Position numbers and translations under genes: made by a program. DNA of 64,000 nt from Homalodisca vitripennis (taxonomy: Eukaryota > Arthropoda > Insecta > Hemiptera > Cicadellidae): positions 5,731,001 through 5,795,000 of the forward strand of contig NC_060214.1 of NCBI RefSeq assembly GCF_021130785.1, read 5' to 3'. The notes beneath the pieces are model-generated. The model was not told the DNA's origin. It searched no databases and saw only the letters and a program-made list of their open reading frames with translations. Numbering within the stretch: the stretch's first letter is position 1; the number at the start of each line of letters is the position of its first letter. Below are positions 46,171-59,550 of this stretch, piece by piece.

Positions 46171-48144
46171 CTAATAGCTGTAAATATATTTTAAATAAAT
46201 AGATATAACCACGGCAACCATAGAGTTACTAATACTACTTCAGCCAGAAGTTTGTGGCAATACCGATAACAGTCCAGGAGTTCATTCTATATACTGTTTA
46301 TAGCTATACTATTATGTAAAAGTCATTGTACTTGGAAGATTACACTATTGATAGATATCGATGGAGTTCTTACAATATATGAATATCTAAATATTCAACT
46401 GTATAGTAATAGAGACACAGATTTCTTGTTTCTTCCTGTGGACATTGATGCGGGAGGTACTGTATAGGTACAGTGTCTCGTAAAGATAGAAAAATCTTTC
46501 CTAAGAAATACATCGACATACATCGAAATACATCGTTCGTTGAACATGTCTTGGTGGAGAGCGAAATGTGAAGATAATAACAGTCTTATCTCCAACAGTT
46601 GAATATTTTCACGTGTATTTCTTATATTTACTTATAAGTTTAATAACCCTTTATAGATGCCACTATCAATATCAGCGTCAGAAACGAGACAATTCATGTG
46701 TGCCAAGGTAAACTTTTATCACATTTAGTCTTTTTAAACCATTTTCTAACCTTCTGTTTTAACTGTCACCACAAGAAGCATACCAATAGATCATAACTTT
46801 ACGATTAGGATAAACTAATCTTCCGATTTCGCATATGTCTACGTTGCGATCTCATACATTAGAAGCAGGTTTCCCTTTCAGAATAAAATTAAAATATTTC
46901 CATTTTGGAGGTGAAACAAACGAAAATTGTGTTTCTAAGAAAGGAAGGAACAGACTTGCAGTATTACTAACTGCCAAGATTTACAGAGGTAAATTTACAT
47001 ATTTGATCTTTTTATTTACATATTCATTCTTTGTTCGATAGGAGCAGTTCTTGTACTGTATACTAAGAGTTCACTTTATCTATGTAAAATTGTATGTCAA
47101 TTATATTACCAATAATTTTATTTAATGCTTGCCCTGAATTTGTAATAATTTCAACGTAGTATTATGTAAAACGCAGATATAACAATAGGTTATTCTACAT
47201 AAAAATAATTAGTTGTTTAGGTTTTCTTAAACTAATAGATATAATACTTAGAAAGAATTAATAAAAACTTAAATATAAAGTTTTCTTTTTAATAGAAATA
47301 AAAAATTGCTTATTTTATACTTGATACTTTTGGCGTTAACGTGAATTTTTCATTTCAGTCTCTTGAAGCTGAATAAAAGATATTTAGTTCTTAAATATTC
47401 CAAGACATTGGAAAAAATAACGTAATTTTTGGCATGATTCATAGTTCATACAGTAACATATTAGCGCAAACATGTTATTATATTACATTAAATTGTAAAA
47501 GTAACCTCAGATAACAGGGAGTAACATTTTAAGAGGTTGAATGTCAAAAATAAAATCCATAATCTATTGCATTAGCCTCATTTTGTTAATTTTGTAGTGG
47601 TTATTTATAAGGAAAATCAGTTCATAGAATGGTAAAAATTAATTAAGAATTCTACAGGAAAGTACTTTGTAAAGCGACTGATTGTATTTGTCTGGACAGT
47701 TCGCACGATGAAATAACGGTCCAGATTGTTTGACGTCACGGTCGACTGTAAATCTGTATCACTGTCATTCATTTCTGTTTTGTTGGTTTTATCACTTTCA
47801 TTCACGTCTCTTGCAAATCGTACACTGAGTCAATGTAGGAATTTATATTCAAACTAAAAACAGTCTACGTGGCTTGTTCTCATTATGTTTTATTGATCAA
47901 GTAAAAATTAAACTGATCCTTTATAAGATAGCAATTACAAACGTACATACATGAGGACATATTTTTCAATAACATTTCAGTGCAATATGTATATAAAAAA
48001 TCCGTTTATTAGTAATTCTCCTAGGAAGATAACTGTAAATCAGATTGCCTTAAAATTTGTTTTGATTTTTTACAAGACTCTTGATATATCAACTGGTAAA
48101 CAGATCTATGCGAGAGCTTGGTTAGTGTATACTTCAGATAAACG

Positions 48145-48470
48145 TGGGATTCTGATCTCTGTGATATCTCCGAGAGTGGATACTTCCTGTAAACGGGAAT
48201 TCTGATCTCTATGAGATCTTGGAGAGTTGATACTTCCAGTAAACTTTGATTCTGATCTCTGTGACATTTCGGAGAGTGGATACCTCCTGTAAACGGGGAT
48301 TCTGATCTCTATGAGATCTTGGAGAGTTGATACTTCCAGTAAACTTTGATTCTGATCTCTGTGACATTTCGGAGAGTCGATACTTCCTGTAAACGGGGAT
48401 TCTGATCTCTGTGATATCCTGAGTAGTGGCTACTTCTGGTAAACAGGGTATTTTGATCTCTGTGAGATAT
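48145..48470. repeat. 50-bp tandem repeat with 100-bp higher order
   Basis: ATTCTGATCTCT recurs at 48,149, 48,199, 48,249, 48,299, 48,349 and 48,399, with a variant at 48,450. Two unit types alternate: one with ATGAGATCTTGGAGAG and one with GTGACATTTCGGAGAG. A 116-codon minus-strand frame runs through the array but simply reflects the repeat. Confidence 0.92.
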
Positions 48471-49599
48471 TTCTTATTGGATACTTTCAGTGTTTTGGAG
48501 ATTCCAAACTCTGAAACCTTTGACAATTTTGGAATATCCAGACAAATGGAAACGCACATACGAAATATTGCAATTATTTCTTTATTGGCAATCCCTTGTA
48601 ATCATACCGATGAGACAGATGCTTAATAAAGCGCTCATAAGTTATCCTGTCTTTTTTTTAATGATAGGCGATACACTTTATACATTATTCTACCAGTCTT
48701 CATGAGCCACTGGCCTTTGCGGGATCTTATCACAAAGGAGGATAGTCGGTACTGACAAGGTCTAAAGTACTGATAAAAAAGTTATACTGTCACAGACGAG
48801 ATTTGAACATGCGCTATCTCTAAGTGAAATGCAAAGTTTGACGTCTTATACAGCGTGACCATCTTCTTACATCTTTCATTAGGTTTTCTAGTTTTGGTTT
48901 AACTCCGGTTTCAAGAAGATTTATCTTATGACTTCTATAAACCTGACGTGATGTTTAGATATTTATCCTCGTGAATTTCAAGGTGCATTTTTTCATTGAT
49001 ATATTTAACACAAAGCGTCAGATCACAGACTTATCTTGTTAAAAACTAGGAATCTGTTAGATGCAGAGTATATGAGGAGTGTATGGAATATGCTCCTGTT
49101 GTAGATTTCATACCATGGTTTAAATAGTTCTTCATAATTGTACAAACATTTCAAATACATTTCCAAAATATTACGTTGATATATACTTCAATAATTAATG
49201 TGTTCTACTGTCTTTCATTAATACAATTTCATAGTATTTGATTCGTATTTGCTTAAAAGATATCAAAAATAGTGGTGTAGAAAATGGTCTTCTTCTTTTC
49301 TTCCGGTTTTACCAAAAACGACCTTGAAACTTTTTTTACTTATAATTTTTGTAAGTCATTACAGTTACACATTACTTATGAATACTCACCAAGAGTCAAG
49401 GACTAATCGTTATTATTAACACAAACAGAGTCACATTAAACATTTCGTAACACATTACAGTTTTAGATGTCAAAACTACCAGATTTTAAACCCATAATAG
49501 ATACACATGATTTTGGGCATTTGAAAATGTTTTTTAAGAATTTTATGAATTATACTGATTTGTAAGCAATTAAGAAAATTATAGTACATAAGAATGTTT

Positions 49600-50210
49600 A
49601 GACTCGTTAAAAAGAAAAAAGAATACCTACGAGAGATCTCTGTAATGAACTAACTTCCTGTCACATTTTATTTATACATAATAATCTTAGACCCATTGAC
49701 AATAACAAATAATACCTACGAAGGAGTTGTGCAAAGAACGACACTTCCTGCCACAGGTTAACTGTACCTAATAACTTTAATGTCTTATTTAAAAAAGTTA
49801 AAAACTCTGTGTGTAAGAAAAACAGTTTCAGGAGAGATTTGTTCAAGGAATGACACTTTCTGCCACAATTTAATTGTGCCTAATGATCTTTATGTCCCAT
49901 TTAAAATAGCAAAAAAGTTTCAAGGAAAGAGTTGTTCAAAGAACGATACTTCCTGCCACAGTTTAATTGTACGTAATAATGTTTAAGACTCAATTAAAAT
50001 AACGAAGGGAGATCGCATGGAAAAGTTGTGCAAAGAACGATACTTCCTGTCACAGTTTTATAGCACATAATAATGTTTGGCACCATTGAAAATAAAGAAG
50101 AAGGTTCGTACAAGAGAGTTGTGCAATGAACGTTACTTCCTGCTAAAGTTTAATTGAATCGTAAATTGAGGAGAACGGTTCATTGTGAAAAGACCGTAGC
50201 ATTCCTGAAA
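49600..50210. repeat. degenerate tandem array of about 95 bp units
   Basis: ACTTCCTGYCACA or a variant appears at 49,651, 49,743, 49,854, 49,949, 50,043 and 50,134, with TTGTGCAAAGAACGA just before several of them and CATAATAATGTTT-like phrases between. The last unit runs into GAATCGTAAATTGAGGAGA, which belongs to the 97-bp satellite at 33.1-34.0 kb. Confidence 0.8.
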
Positions 50211-50857
50211 ACCACTTGTTGCTATTTTATCTACATTGTTATACAATGGAGTTATAATGTTCTTGTTAGGTTAAAACTCTTTAATACATATTAAACTAAA
50301 GGCTAAAATACAACAGTGCACCAGTATAGAACCTTAATGAGTTTAGTTCCATGAAATCATTCAAATGGGCCATGATTTAAAAACTTCACGATTTAGTAGT
50401 GCAGTTTGGTAAACCATTCAACTACATAAGCGGTCAACATTGACGCTTTGTTCATGGTGCGAGTCCGCTTTTAAACATTGGAATTGATACTTATACTTAC
50501 AATGTACTTAAATAACTGCACTGTATTATAGAGTAAGGGAGCTACATCAGCACTAACAGTAAGTTCGTTGTAAAGAGTTCAGTAAATGCGATTAATGGAT
50601 GTTGATTCTACTGGAAACCAATACACAATTAAATTAAATTATTTAGTCCAAAACCGAAGTAGTATCTTATTTAACTATCTTCCATGCACAGAACTAGTAA
50701 TATAATTAGGTCGATTTTCATATTAAACCTAATTAATGTAATTAATGTCGTTCGCACAGAGATAGAATATTTACATCATGGACGTGGCATCAAATATTAA
50801 AAATGTCAAACATTTGTGTCCCAATGCCATAGTTAATTACCAGCGTAATTGACTGCC

Positions 50858-50921
50858 TATATAAAAGGTGAAGCAGCCACATCGTGATTATTTCAGTTTT
50901 ATCCTGTAATTATTATGTAAG
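50858..50921 (+). promoter_or_regulatory. candidate core promoter with TATA box, initiator and donor-like site
   Basis: TATATAAAAG at 50,858-50,867 is followed about 34 bp later by TTCAGTTTT (50,891-50,899), a good arthropod initiator at the expected spacing. A GTAAGT at about 50,916 looks like a splice donor. No coding exon could be linked to it. Confidence 0.35.
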
Positions 50922-53130
50922 TACACACGTTTTCTCTTTTTAAATAAATCTCAGCCAACATAGCCTACATATGCTTGGCTGACTCGGGTTTTGATTCTAT
51001 CCTCGAGAGATAAAGAAATAATAATTAGTCAGGGACCTGACAGTCAACTTGCACTGTTGATCAAAAACCTAGTTTTTGTAGAAATTAATATCGAAATATC
51101 TTGTCAGCCACTCTAATGTTGAACAAAGTCGAGACCTCATGGAGGGGGTTGCCACATTGAAAGGGTTATAAATACCGATAAAAAATTGTTCTCTTCTCGT
51201 ATTTTAATTAAGTTCTACATACGAGAACTTCAGACAGGACGTCCAAGCACACAAATAATAGTTGAATCTCTGCCACATAACCTAAGTTCCTGAATGATGG
51301 CAAATATTCGGTAGGTATATGGTTTAGGTCTGTTGGGTACTCCCTCGCTACCTTGCCGTTTCGACTTCCACCTAAAATTAGCGCGGTCGATGGTACTTTG
51401 TTACGAGAAATTCCTCTACAATACAATACGAATTGACTATTGATTACTGAAATAGTAAGGTATGTAGACAAATTCAAAATTAGAATACACTTATTTAATT
51501 AAGCAGTTTTTATTTCTTATTCTTATTCTACTTTTACGATAAAACAGTAAAAGAAATTTTGACAAATTAAAGAGTCAAAATGTACGTCATGAATTATTTA
51601 TTGTAAATAAGGCAATAAGTTGACTTCATTAGACAAAAAGAAGAGTTGAAACGGTTAGGAAAATTGAGGTAGTGCACGCAATAGTTGCTGAGGCAGTACA
51701 AAACACTAATGTGAGAGCTTTCAAACATTTCAAACTGCAGCCAGTGTTAGAGACAAACGGAAGTAATTTGATTTTATGAGCTGACAGTCTCGTATAAAGC
51801 GGAATTCTAAAGTTTATTTTAGCCTCCCACCTTTTAATGTTTGGTAGGTATATCGTTGAATGGGACGCGTGGGAGTTTTTTATCACCGTCTATAAACAAA
51901 GCTCTGTTCCGCGGTTTTTGTATTGTTTTGTTAATAATAATAAATATATGACCAGTAATATTTATTTAAAATTATAACTCTTAAACTGCTGCAAAATATG
52001 TGACAAAAGTAATGCATATCTTAGTAATAAAATGTAAGTTAACGCCTTCAATAGAAGTCAGATTTCCTATGAGCGCAGAGAGGAACTAACGAATCAAAAC
52101 ATCATCAGCACACACTGGTGGGTTTGGGGTGAGGTGGTTGTGTGTGGGGGGTGAGGTCACTACTGAAGTTGTGCCCTGTCCTGCCTTTAGTTCATAAACG
52201 TCATAAAGAAATAAATTATTGTTTTGCCCCCCAGTCCGTACTATAAGCTGTGAACCACTATGAGCTACCAACACAAGCTTTAAGCATTCTATGTCCGAGA
52301 GTTTCCTGGTGGTGTTTACAAAACTATTCAGGGAATATTTAGATAAAGGAAAATAACGAAAAAAACTTGCAATAATGATTGAGACAGTAGAAATACTTAG
52401 TATTATAAGAAGAAATACTGAGTGTGTACTAGATAATAGAGATATTAAATATATATGCTGTATTGCATGCATTCTGTATATAGTATATTCTGTTTACCGT
52501 GCATTCCTGAACTAATGAAAACTAAAAATGTTCTCCTGTCAGGGTTTAAACGACGTGTTTGTGAGGAAAGAGAGACACAGATTTGCATTTTTAAGCAGTG
52601 CAAATATTTACTCAGGGAAATTTTACATATTTGAGATTTTTATTTACATATACATTCTCCGTTCAATAACTGAGTAATTCTTTGTGTCCTTATAGAGTCT
52701 GTATTGGGTATTTACTGTAATTTAATTGCAATAATTATTGAAAAATTATTTAGTAGAACTTAATAGGGATTAAGAGAAAGTATGTTAAACAAATTAATAT
52801 AAATGATTTAGAGATAATAAAGTAGTAGTATATTCTGAAGAAAGCATTAATTAATAATTTTGATATATTTGGATAAAAAAAGGTTTTATACAACCTGTAA
52901 CATTGAGAAAAAAGTTTCTTTTTCAAAATTCCATACACAAAAGAGGTTTTAAATGTCTTCAAAAATAATTAGAAGGCTATAACGACTTGGAATGTAGATA
53001 TTAATATTCAGACATCCAAGACATCCATAAAATATTTTTTGATTACTAAGCTCCGAGTGAATATTTATTAAAATTGATTACTAGTTTTTTTTAACTATTA
53101 AATATTATTTCGTTGTCTTAAATAAAATCG
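50922..53130. other. non-coding DNA
   Basis: Apart from the family A repeat at 51,670-52,190, nothing is supportable. The 85-128 codon minus-strand frames here overlap that repeat or low-complexity sequence. Confidence 0.5.
51670..52190. repeat. dispersed repeat, family A, second long copy
   Basis: Same ordered phrases as 44,500-45,150 at roughly 80% identity by eye. Near its right end it has gained a GGGTTTGGGGTGAGG-like G-rich insertion that is absent from the other copy. Confidence 0.7.
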
Positions 53131-53890
53131 GGGTTTATTGAGTCGTACGGTAGAATCACCTCACTACCGCATAAGGAAACGGTGAGATGTGGTGAACATG
53201 TAAACATCGTGCTATAAAGCGCAGTATCTCAGACCGTCAGGTTTAGTACAGATAACGTTTTCAATAATCTGGTTTTATTGAGTCGTACGGTTAGAATCAC
53301 CTCACTACCGCATAAGGAAACGGTGAGATGTGGTGAACATGTAAACATCGAGCTATAAAGCGCAGTATCTCAGATCGTCAGGTTTTAGTACAGATAACGT
53401 TTTCAATAATCTGGTTTTATTGAGTCGTACGGTATAATCACCTCACTACCGCATAAGGAAACGGTGAGATGTGGTGAACATGTAAACATCGTGCTATAAA
53501 GCGCAGTATCTCAGGCCGTCAGGTTTAGTACAGATAACGTTTTCAATAATCGGGGTTTTATTGAGTCGTACGGTTAGAAATCACCTCACTACCGCATAAG
53601 GAAACGGTGAGATGTGGTGAAACATGTAAACATCGTGCTATTAAAGCGCAGTATCTCAGGCCGACAGGTTTAGTACAGATAACGTTTTCAATAATCGGGG
53701 TTTATTGAGTCGTACGGTAGAATCACCTCACTACCGCATAAGGGAAACGGTGAGATGTGGTGAACATGTAAACATCGTGCTATAAAGCGCAGTATCTCAG
53801 GCCGTCAGGTTTAGTGCAGATAACGTTTTCAATAATCTGGTTTTATTGAGTCGTACGGTAGAATCACCTCACTACCGTTAGAGGAAACTT
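53130..53890. repeat. about 141-bp tandem satellite, 5.3 units
   Basis: GAGTCGTACGG begins units at about 53,139, 53,279, 53,421, 53,563, 53,707 and 53,847. Units are almost identical, with small indels. Each contains the hairpin CTCACTACCG - 9 nt - ACGGTGAG and the phrase GCTATAAAGCGCAGTATCTC. Confidence 0.95.
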
Positions 53891-55850
53891 TGGTAGGTCT
53901 GTGGCTTGTATTGCTATTTTTATGATTTCCCTACACATTCGCCGAACAAGAACTGTTTAACACATTGGCTACCAGAGGTTACAAAATCACGTGTGGTGTA
54001 CAGAAGTGTTATGTAGTGTACAACCTAACATTATACACATTGGCTTGCTCGGTAGTCAAAGTGTTAAGGGAAACGATAAGACTGTTACTGTTATAGTGAC
54101 ATAGACGTAACTCTGGATGATTAGCGTTTTTCTGGATGATTATTTACTTCTTTAAATGAATAATTTTTTTAAATAATTGTTTACGCAAGGAGATATAGTA
54201 GTAAGATCATATATATGTTCTACCCATAAAATAAAAACGTAGTGGTTTTCGTTCTTTATACCATACTAATATTTCTGTAATTAAAGACAATATATGTATT
54301 ATTTTTGCCAGGCATTTATGACACTTTTATTATGTATTACATCTATTCCCAGTTCAGTTTAACATACAGTAAAGCTTATAAGTTTAAATAAATAAGTACA
54401 TAGATAGAAAAAACATTAGTAGGAAGAACTATTCTAACAGCTTCTTTTACGTCAAATAGGAGGAAAAAATGTGTTTCATAATTCCTGCTAGTTATTCTTA
54501 CGTTTTTTAACCTAATTTCTCTTACTTTTTATCCTGGTGTGTAATGATAACTTATATCCATATGTAAAAGTGATTGTGTATCTTTTTAATAACCTTGTGT
54601 AATAATAATTAACTTGGTTTTATTTTTGATTATTTCTTTGATATTTATTTATAGCATCATTTATGACTACTGTGGTCATTATTTACGTTACTGTCGTTTA
54701 CAGAAATACGTAGGTAAACGTCAGTAGAATAATATTAAGAACGCGCTAACTCTGTATTATTTGTTTTGATAATCTTTGTTTTAGCTATCTTACGTTCTTT
54801 CCGACAAATACTTTAAGGAACAGATAACGTTATGGATTGAGCTAATAATGGCGGTGCATAAAAAAATTAAGCCTTTAGTCTTGGGACTCTCATGCACCTT
54901 ATGGGTCCATAACAAAAATACTTAACTTGAACAAATATAGGTTAATGAGTTCTGATAGTTTTATTTATCAATTCTTATTGTTTAGGAAAATAGTTTACTT
55001 CCATATTTGAACTTGTTTATATGGTAAGGGTAAGTTACTCTATAGCGTAATGTAATAACCCCTCTCTATTGCCAAAAACACATGGAATTATTTCATTCTA
55101 TTTGCAATTTATTCAATTATCCGTTCTAATTTATGAGCAAAATTATGTACTTTCATATAATGTGGAATTTATCTAGTTTTCTACACATCTATACTAAATG
55201 AAATGTCATTACACAAAGCAGTTTCTTTCTCCCTCCATAAAGAAAACTCTCCTAACTTTCAGTATTTAAAGTACGCAAATCATATTTGTATAAAATTTAA
55301 TCTAGAGCTAATACTTCTTTTAAATTTTGTATCAATTAGGGATGTTTCAGTTCACATTGACGTGTAGCAGTCCTGGACCTGTGATATACGTGTTGAAACT
55401 CATGGAAATCTTGTTTTATTTTTACAGTATGTCATTTACGTATAATTCCTACAGAACGATATTGAAACCATGTTTCTTTTTTACTTTTATTATTTTAGGT
55501 TAATTTTCTAAGTGCACAGCATTTGTTATAATAAAAATTTGAATAAATTTGTTTATAACTGCCTAAGCTTTTAAGAATTTATTTATTCTCACCAAATTTA
55601 TGTAAAATATTGCAGGATAATAGCTACACTACCAACTGGAAAAATTAAAAACATTAAGTAATATTTTAGGACGAAGTGTAATATAAGTTGTGGACTATAA
55701 TGTAATGCCAGACACGTTTAAATAATTCCATTCAATTTATAATTCTAAAACACGTAAGAAAATAAAAATTAAATAAAAAATTAATGTGGGTATATTCATA
55801 GATAAATTTTTCGTCGCTGATAATAAAACATTGATTGTAGGTTAACAAGG
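53890..55850. other. non-coding AT-rich DNA
   Basis: I see nothing supportable in this stretch. A diverged unit of the array at 56.8 kb begins at about 55,855, immediately to the right. Confidence 0.55.
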
Positions 55851-55854
55851 TTAA

Positions 55855-55935
55855 GACTATAAAAGTGGAAAGTTCAACGCTGGTTTTTAAGATATAATTC
55901 CTCACCTCTGAGAGCACTAAAGCTACTACCTGTAG
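55855..55935. repeat. isolated unit of the 56.8-kb array
   Basis: AAAAGTGGAAAGTTCAACGC, GGTTTTTAAGATATAATTCC and AAAGCTACTACCTGTAGAT match units of the tandem array at 56,820-57,290. It lies on the other side of the 870-bp dispersed repeat. Confidence 0.65.
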
Positions 55936-55944
55936 ATTGTACCG

Positions 55945-56820
55945 TTAATTAGTTAATTAGATTTTATATAATTTAAATTTCACAACATAGTCAGCCAGTA
56001 CAATTTAATATTATTTTTTTATCCAATGTTCCGGAACTAAATTATCGGCGGAGTAACTACCTAATTGACACGCGTATGAATATTTTATTCTAACCCTTTG
56101 TAGCAGCCCAACTACGTGACCGATTAGACCTCGCGCGCCTTGTCCGTAAGTAGAATTTATCTTTTCGTATTATTAAATTAGCCCTTTGATGCCAAACATA
56201 TAAAAATGAATGTAACGTAAAGTTGTAAATAGTAAAGTAACTTACCCTTGAAGATCTTTTATTTGCTAGATTGAAATAGATACAAGTTGTGGCGTCGTCC
56301 TTCTGACGAGCACGTTGTTGTAATAAGTTTTTTGTATTATTAAATGGCTAATACCGTCGTGAATTTGTTTTAGGCGAGCTCACGGATCTCACGTCTCTGA
56401 CGTATCTCACGTATTATTTGAGTAGATGGCTACCACTTCCATAACTTGGACTCCTCTTCCAGCAATTACCGACTAGAAATAACCGTACTTAGACTACAGC
56501 TTCAATGTCTCGAGCCAAGACGCCGACGCCCGGGTTGTGAGTCTACATATTGCGAAGGGAAGTAAAATCTTAATGTTTTATAAAGTAAAACATCGTAAGC
56601 ATGATTCCATCGAACATTGGATATTTTAGGCCCACCTATCAGATGTACTCTAATTAGCAGCAACGTGGCAAGGCATACATTTAATTTACCATCTAAAAGT
56701 GGTGCGTGTAAGTTTCAATGAATTAAATTGAACATATAAGTAAACTTTGCAATTCGAGTATTTATTACCTCGACCACAGAAGTCACCACCCCCATGTGTT
56801 ATCGTCATTCGGTACAAGAT
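55945..56820. repeat. 870-bp direct repeat, left copy
   Basis: Aligns collinearly with 62,730-63,590. Shared phrases include ATCCAATGTTCCGGAAC, TAACCCTTTGTAGCAGCCC, TTATCTTTTCGTATTATTAA, GGCTAATACCGTCG and CACCCCCATGTGTTATCGTC. The copies differ by substitutions and small indels, perhaps 10-15%. No protein frame is visible in either copy. Confidence 0.9.
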
Positions 56821-57290
56821 ATACAAGGTAAAAGGTATCAAAGAGTAAAGCTAAACACTGGTATTTAATGTATAATTATATCTCAAATATAAAAACAGTA
56901 AAGCTACTACCTGTAGATGTACAAGGTGAAAGCTATAAAAGTGAAAAGCTCAACGCCGGTTTTTAAGGTGTAATTACTCCTCACGTCTGAGAGCAGTAAA
57001 GCTACTACGTTGTACAAGGTTAAAGGTATACAAGACAAAAACTCAACGCTGGTTTTTTAAGGTGTAATTATTCCTCAACTCTGAGAGCAGTAAAGCTACC
57101 CCTGTAGATGTACAAGGTGAAAGGTATAATAGTGAAAAGCTCAACGCCGGTTTTTAAGGTGTAATTACTCCTCACGTCTGAGAGCAGTAAAGCTACTACG
57201 TGTACAAGGTTAAAGGTATACAAGACAAAAACTCAACGCTGGTTTTTTAAGGTGTAATTATTCCTCACCTCAGAGAGCAGTAAAGGTACT
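56820..57290. repeat. tandem array of about 95-bp units
   Basis: GTACAAGGT(G/T)AAAGGTAT, CTCAACGC(C/T)GGTTTTT and GAGAGCAGTAAAGCTAC recur about five times. Two variants alternate, giving a higher-order period near 190 bp. It starts exactly where the 870-bp repeat ends. Confidence 0.85.
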
Positions 57291-59340
57291 TACACTGAAT
57301 TGCCACTTTGTAAAGGATGTTATCTTTTACTTTGAGGGGACGCAGTTAATAAATCGCCGAGCTTGTCACAGCGTCGTTTTACATTGTTACTCCTAGTCTT
57401 CTCAATCATTTGCGTTTTTAAATTGTTCTTATTATAACCGATTATTATCGCTTCAAATTAATTATATCTTGCATTTTAGATGCATTGAGTCATTTTAATG
57501 TGATAGTAAAAGTGTTGAGTAAAACGCGTTTAAAGATATCATATAGTTCACCAAACTGCTAAAATAATAATTGCTTGAACCTATTACTAACATATCTGTA
57601 CTCTCGTTATCTGGGAAAAGGATGAAATACACACGAGAAATTCTTCAGTTTTTATATACCCTGCATCTGATATTCTGATACATTGTCACTCTTACTCCAC
57701 TTAAGCAGCAATTTAAATCTCAAATGTCAATATATAAAAATTTATTTTAAATTTAGAAAAATGATCTAATAACCCACAGAAATACCAAAGGACTTTTGAT
57801 AATTTCTTCTTAACATTAAAGAAATTGTAACAAAATTTTTAAATTAAATTTTCAAAAGGTCTATGAAACATTTCTTAAAATTAACAAAATTATTTTGTAA
57901 AGCTAAACAAATCTTGAACATTTTATGAAAACAAATACTTAAATAAACAATAATTTCACCTAGTGAATATTTATTCAAATTAGTCCTACATACATAACGC
58001 GTAAAACATCACTTTGGGACTTCGAGAATCTCTACCTTTTCTTTGAAAATATTTTCAAAATTACTTGTAACAGAGTTCTCTTATAAGTGGAAAAATGGTA
58101 TATGTTATTTCATACATGGTTTCTGATCTGAGCCAAGAACTCTATTAAACACGTTTTAAAATCATTTCTTGTTTTAAATAACATTTATCAAATAAACAAC
58201 TTATTCAGTTTTATTAAGAAGGGATGTTCATAGTTTATTTGTCTAATGTTCAGGAACAGATGGGTAGATCTTTAAAATAATAGTGTATACTTGTTGAATA
58301 TTCTAGAGAATCTTCAAGAATATATCCATATGATTTATTACCAGTAAGTTGTAACATTTTCTCGGACCATTCTTAACTTATATTTGGGTTTTCGGACTCA
58401 TCCATTCCATAACATCATAAGGTAACTTTTGCGATAGTTTACTACAGCAAAAATTATTTTAATAAACATACAATAGAAAATTCCCTTTTTTTCGTTTTAT
58501 CAAAATGTTTTCAACACTAATATTTTGATATTATATATCCGCTTAAGGTATTTTATACATTTGAGCATTGCATTCTTTCTAAATTAGACTAACAGTGATA
58601 ATGTATTATCCACTCATGCCATTCAATGTGATTTACCTGACTATTAGCAAAATTTTACATTGTATTTTTGATAACCGTGATGGCAACAAGAAAACCGTAG
58701 GAAATTCTATTATGTTTATTAGCCAGATAATTTCAGATTTGCCTACCTGTCCGGAAACCATTTCTCGATCTTTCTAAACCTCACAGGAAAAGTGAAATAA
58801 ACAGGAAATATTTAGGACAGACTTCGTACAATAAGTTAACTAGATTTGACTCTTAGTGTGAACTTGAGATTTGACAGGTCGTGCTGTGTAAATGTTGTCT
58901 ATTGTTGACAATTACTGAGTGGGTTCTTTTATATTGTTTTGCAATATTTGAGTCAGAGGACTTTAAATTGGTTTCTGCACATCCGGTATATATGACATAG
59001 TTTTATCTCTAGAATTTATTTTTTAACTTTAATACACGTAAAAACATACTATCATATGCATATAAAACAGATACGTAATTGTCAGATAACTACCTAAAGA
59101 AACTGTAAGTTACCACTTTATGATTCTTACAGTTATACGAATTTGTATCTGTAGCTGATGATGATTTAGCATTTATTTACATATTTGACGGTTATTATAG
59201 GTGTGGACGTGAAAAATTATGATCATAAATAAAATTATGATTTTTTACACTTTAGATTCTTATCGCTTCGATTTTTAGTAACAGAGTGTAACAATCAGTG
59301 GTGTGTTTGTACAATGTATATTGGTTCTCGGACTGCAGGT
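57290..59340. other. non-coding AT-rich DNA
   Basis: No gene, array or dispersed repeat that I can support. Confidence 0.55.
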
Positions 59341-59550
59341 ATAAGCGACGCACGGTGTGGCATTCGTGGTGTGACGTGCATGGTGTGGTGTGGTGTGCAA
59401 GGTGTGGCTTACATGGTGTGGGTGTGATGTGCACGGTGTGGTGGCATGGCGTGTGGTTTGGTGTGAACGGTGTGGCATTCGTGGTGTGATGTGCATGGTG
59501 TGGCTTTACATGGTGTGGTGTGAATGGTGTGGCGTGCATGGTGGTTGTAT
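59340..59550. repeat. GGTGT-rich minisatellite
   Basis: Irregular repeats of GGTGTG, with CATGGTGTGG and CATTCGTGGTGTGA phrases, make up about 210 bp. The Cys/Val/Trp-rich and His/Thr/Pro-rich frames on the two strands are compositional. Confidence 0.9.

Larger units (their letters stand above)
41690..48140. other. non-coding DNA with repeat remnants
   Basis: Holds the second polypurine tract (43,895-44,075), a family A repeat (44,500-45,150) and a family B repeat (45,930-46,170). There is no supportable gene; the frames near 46,835-47,041 and 47,617-47,805 lack family signals or flanking splice logic. Confidence 0.55.

Noticed and set aside
48209..48559. A 116-codon minus-strand frame
   Set aside because: It is a translation of the 50-bp tandem repeat; its internal protein repeats follow from the DNA repeat.
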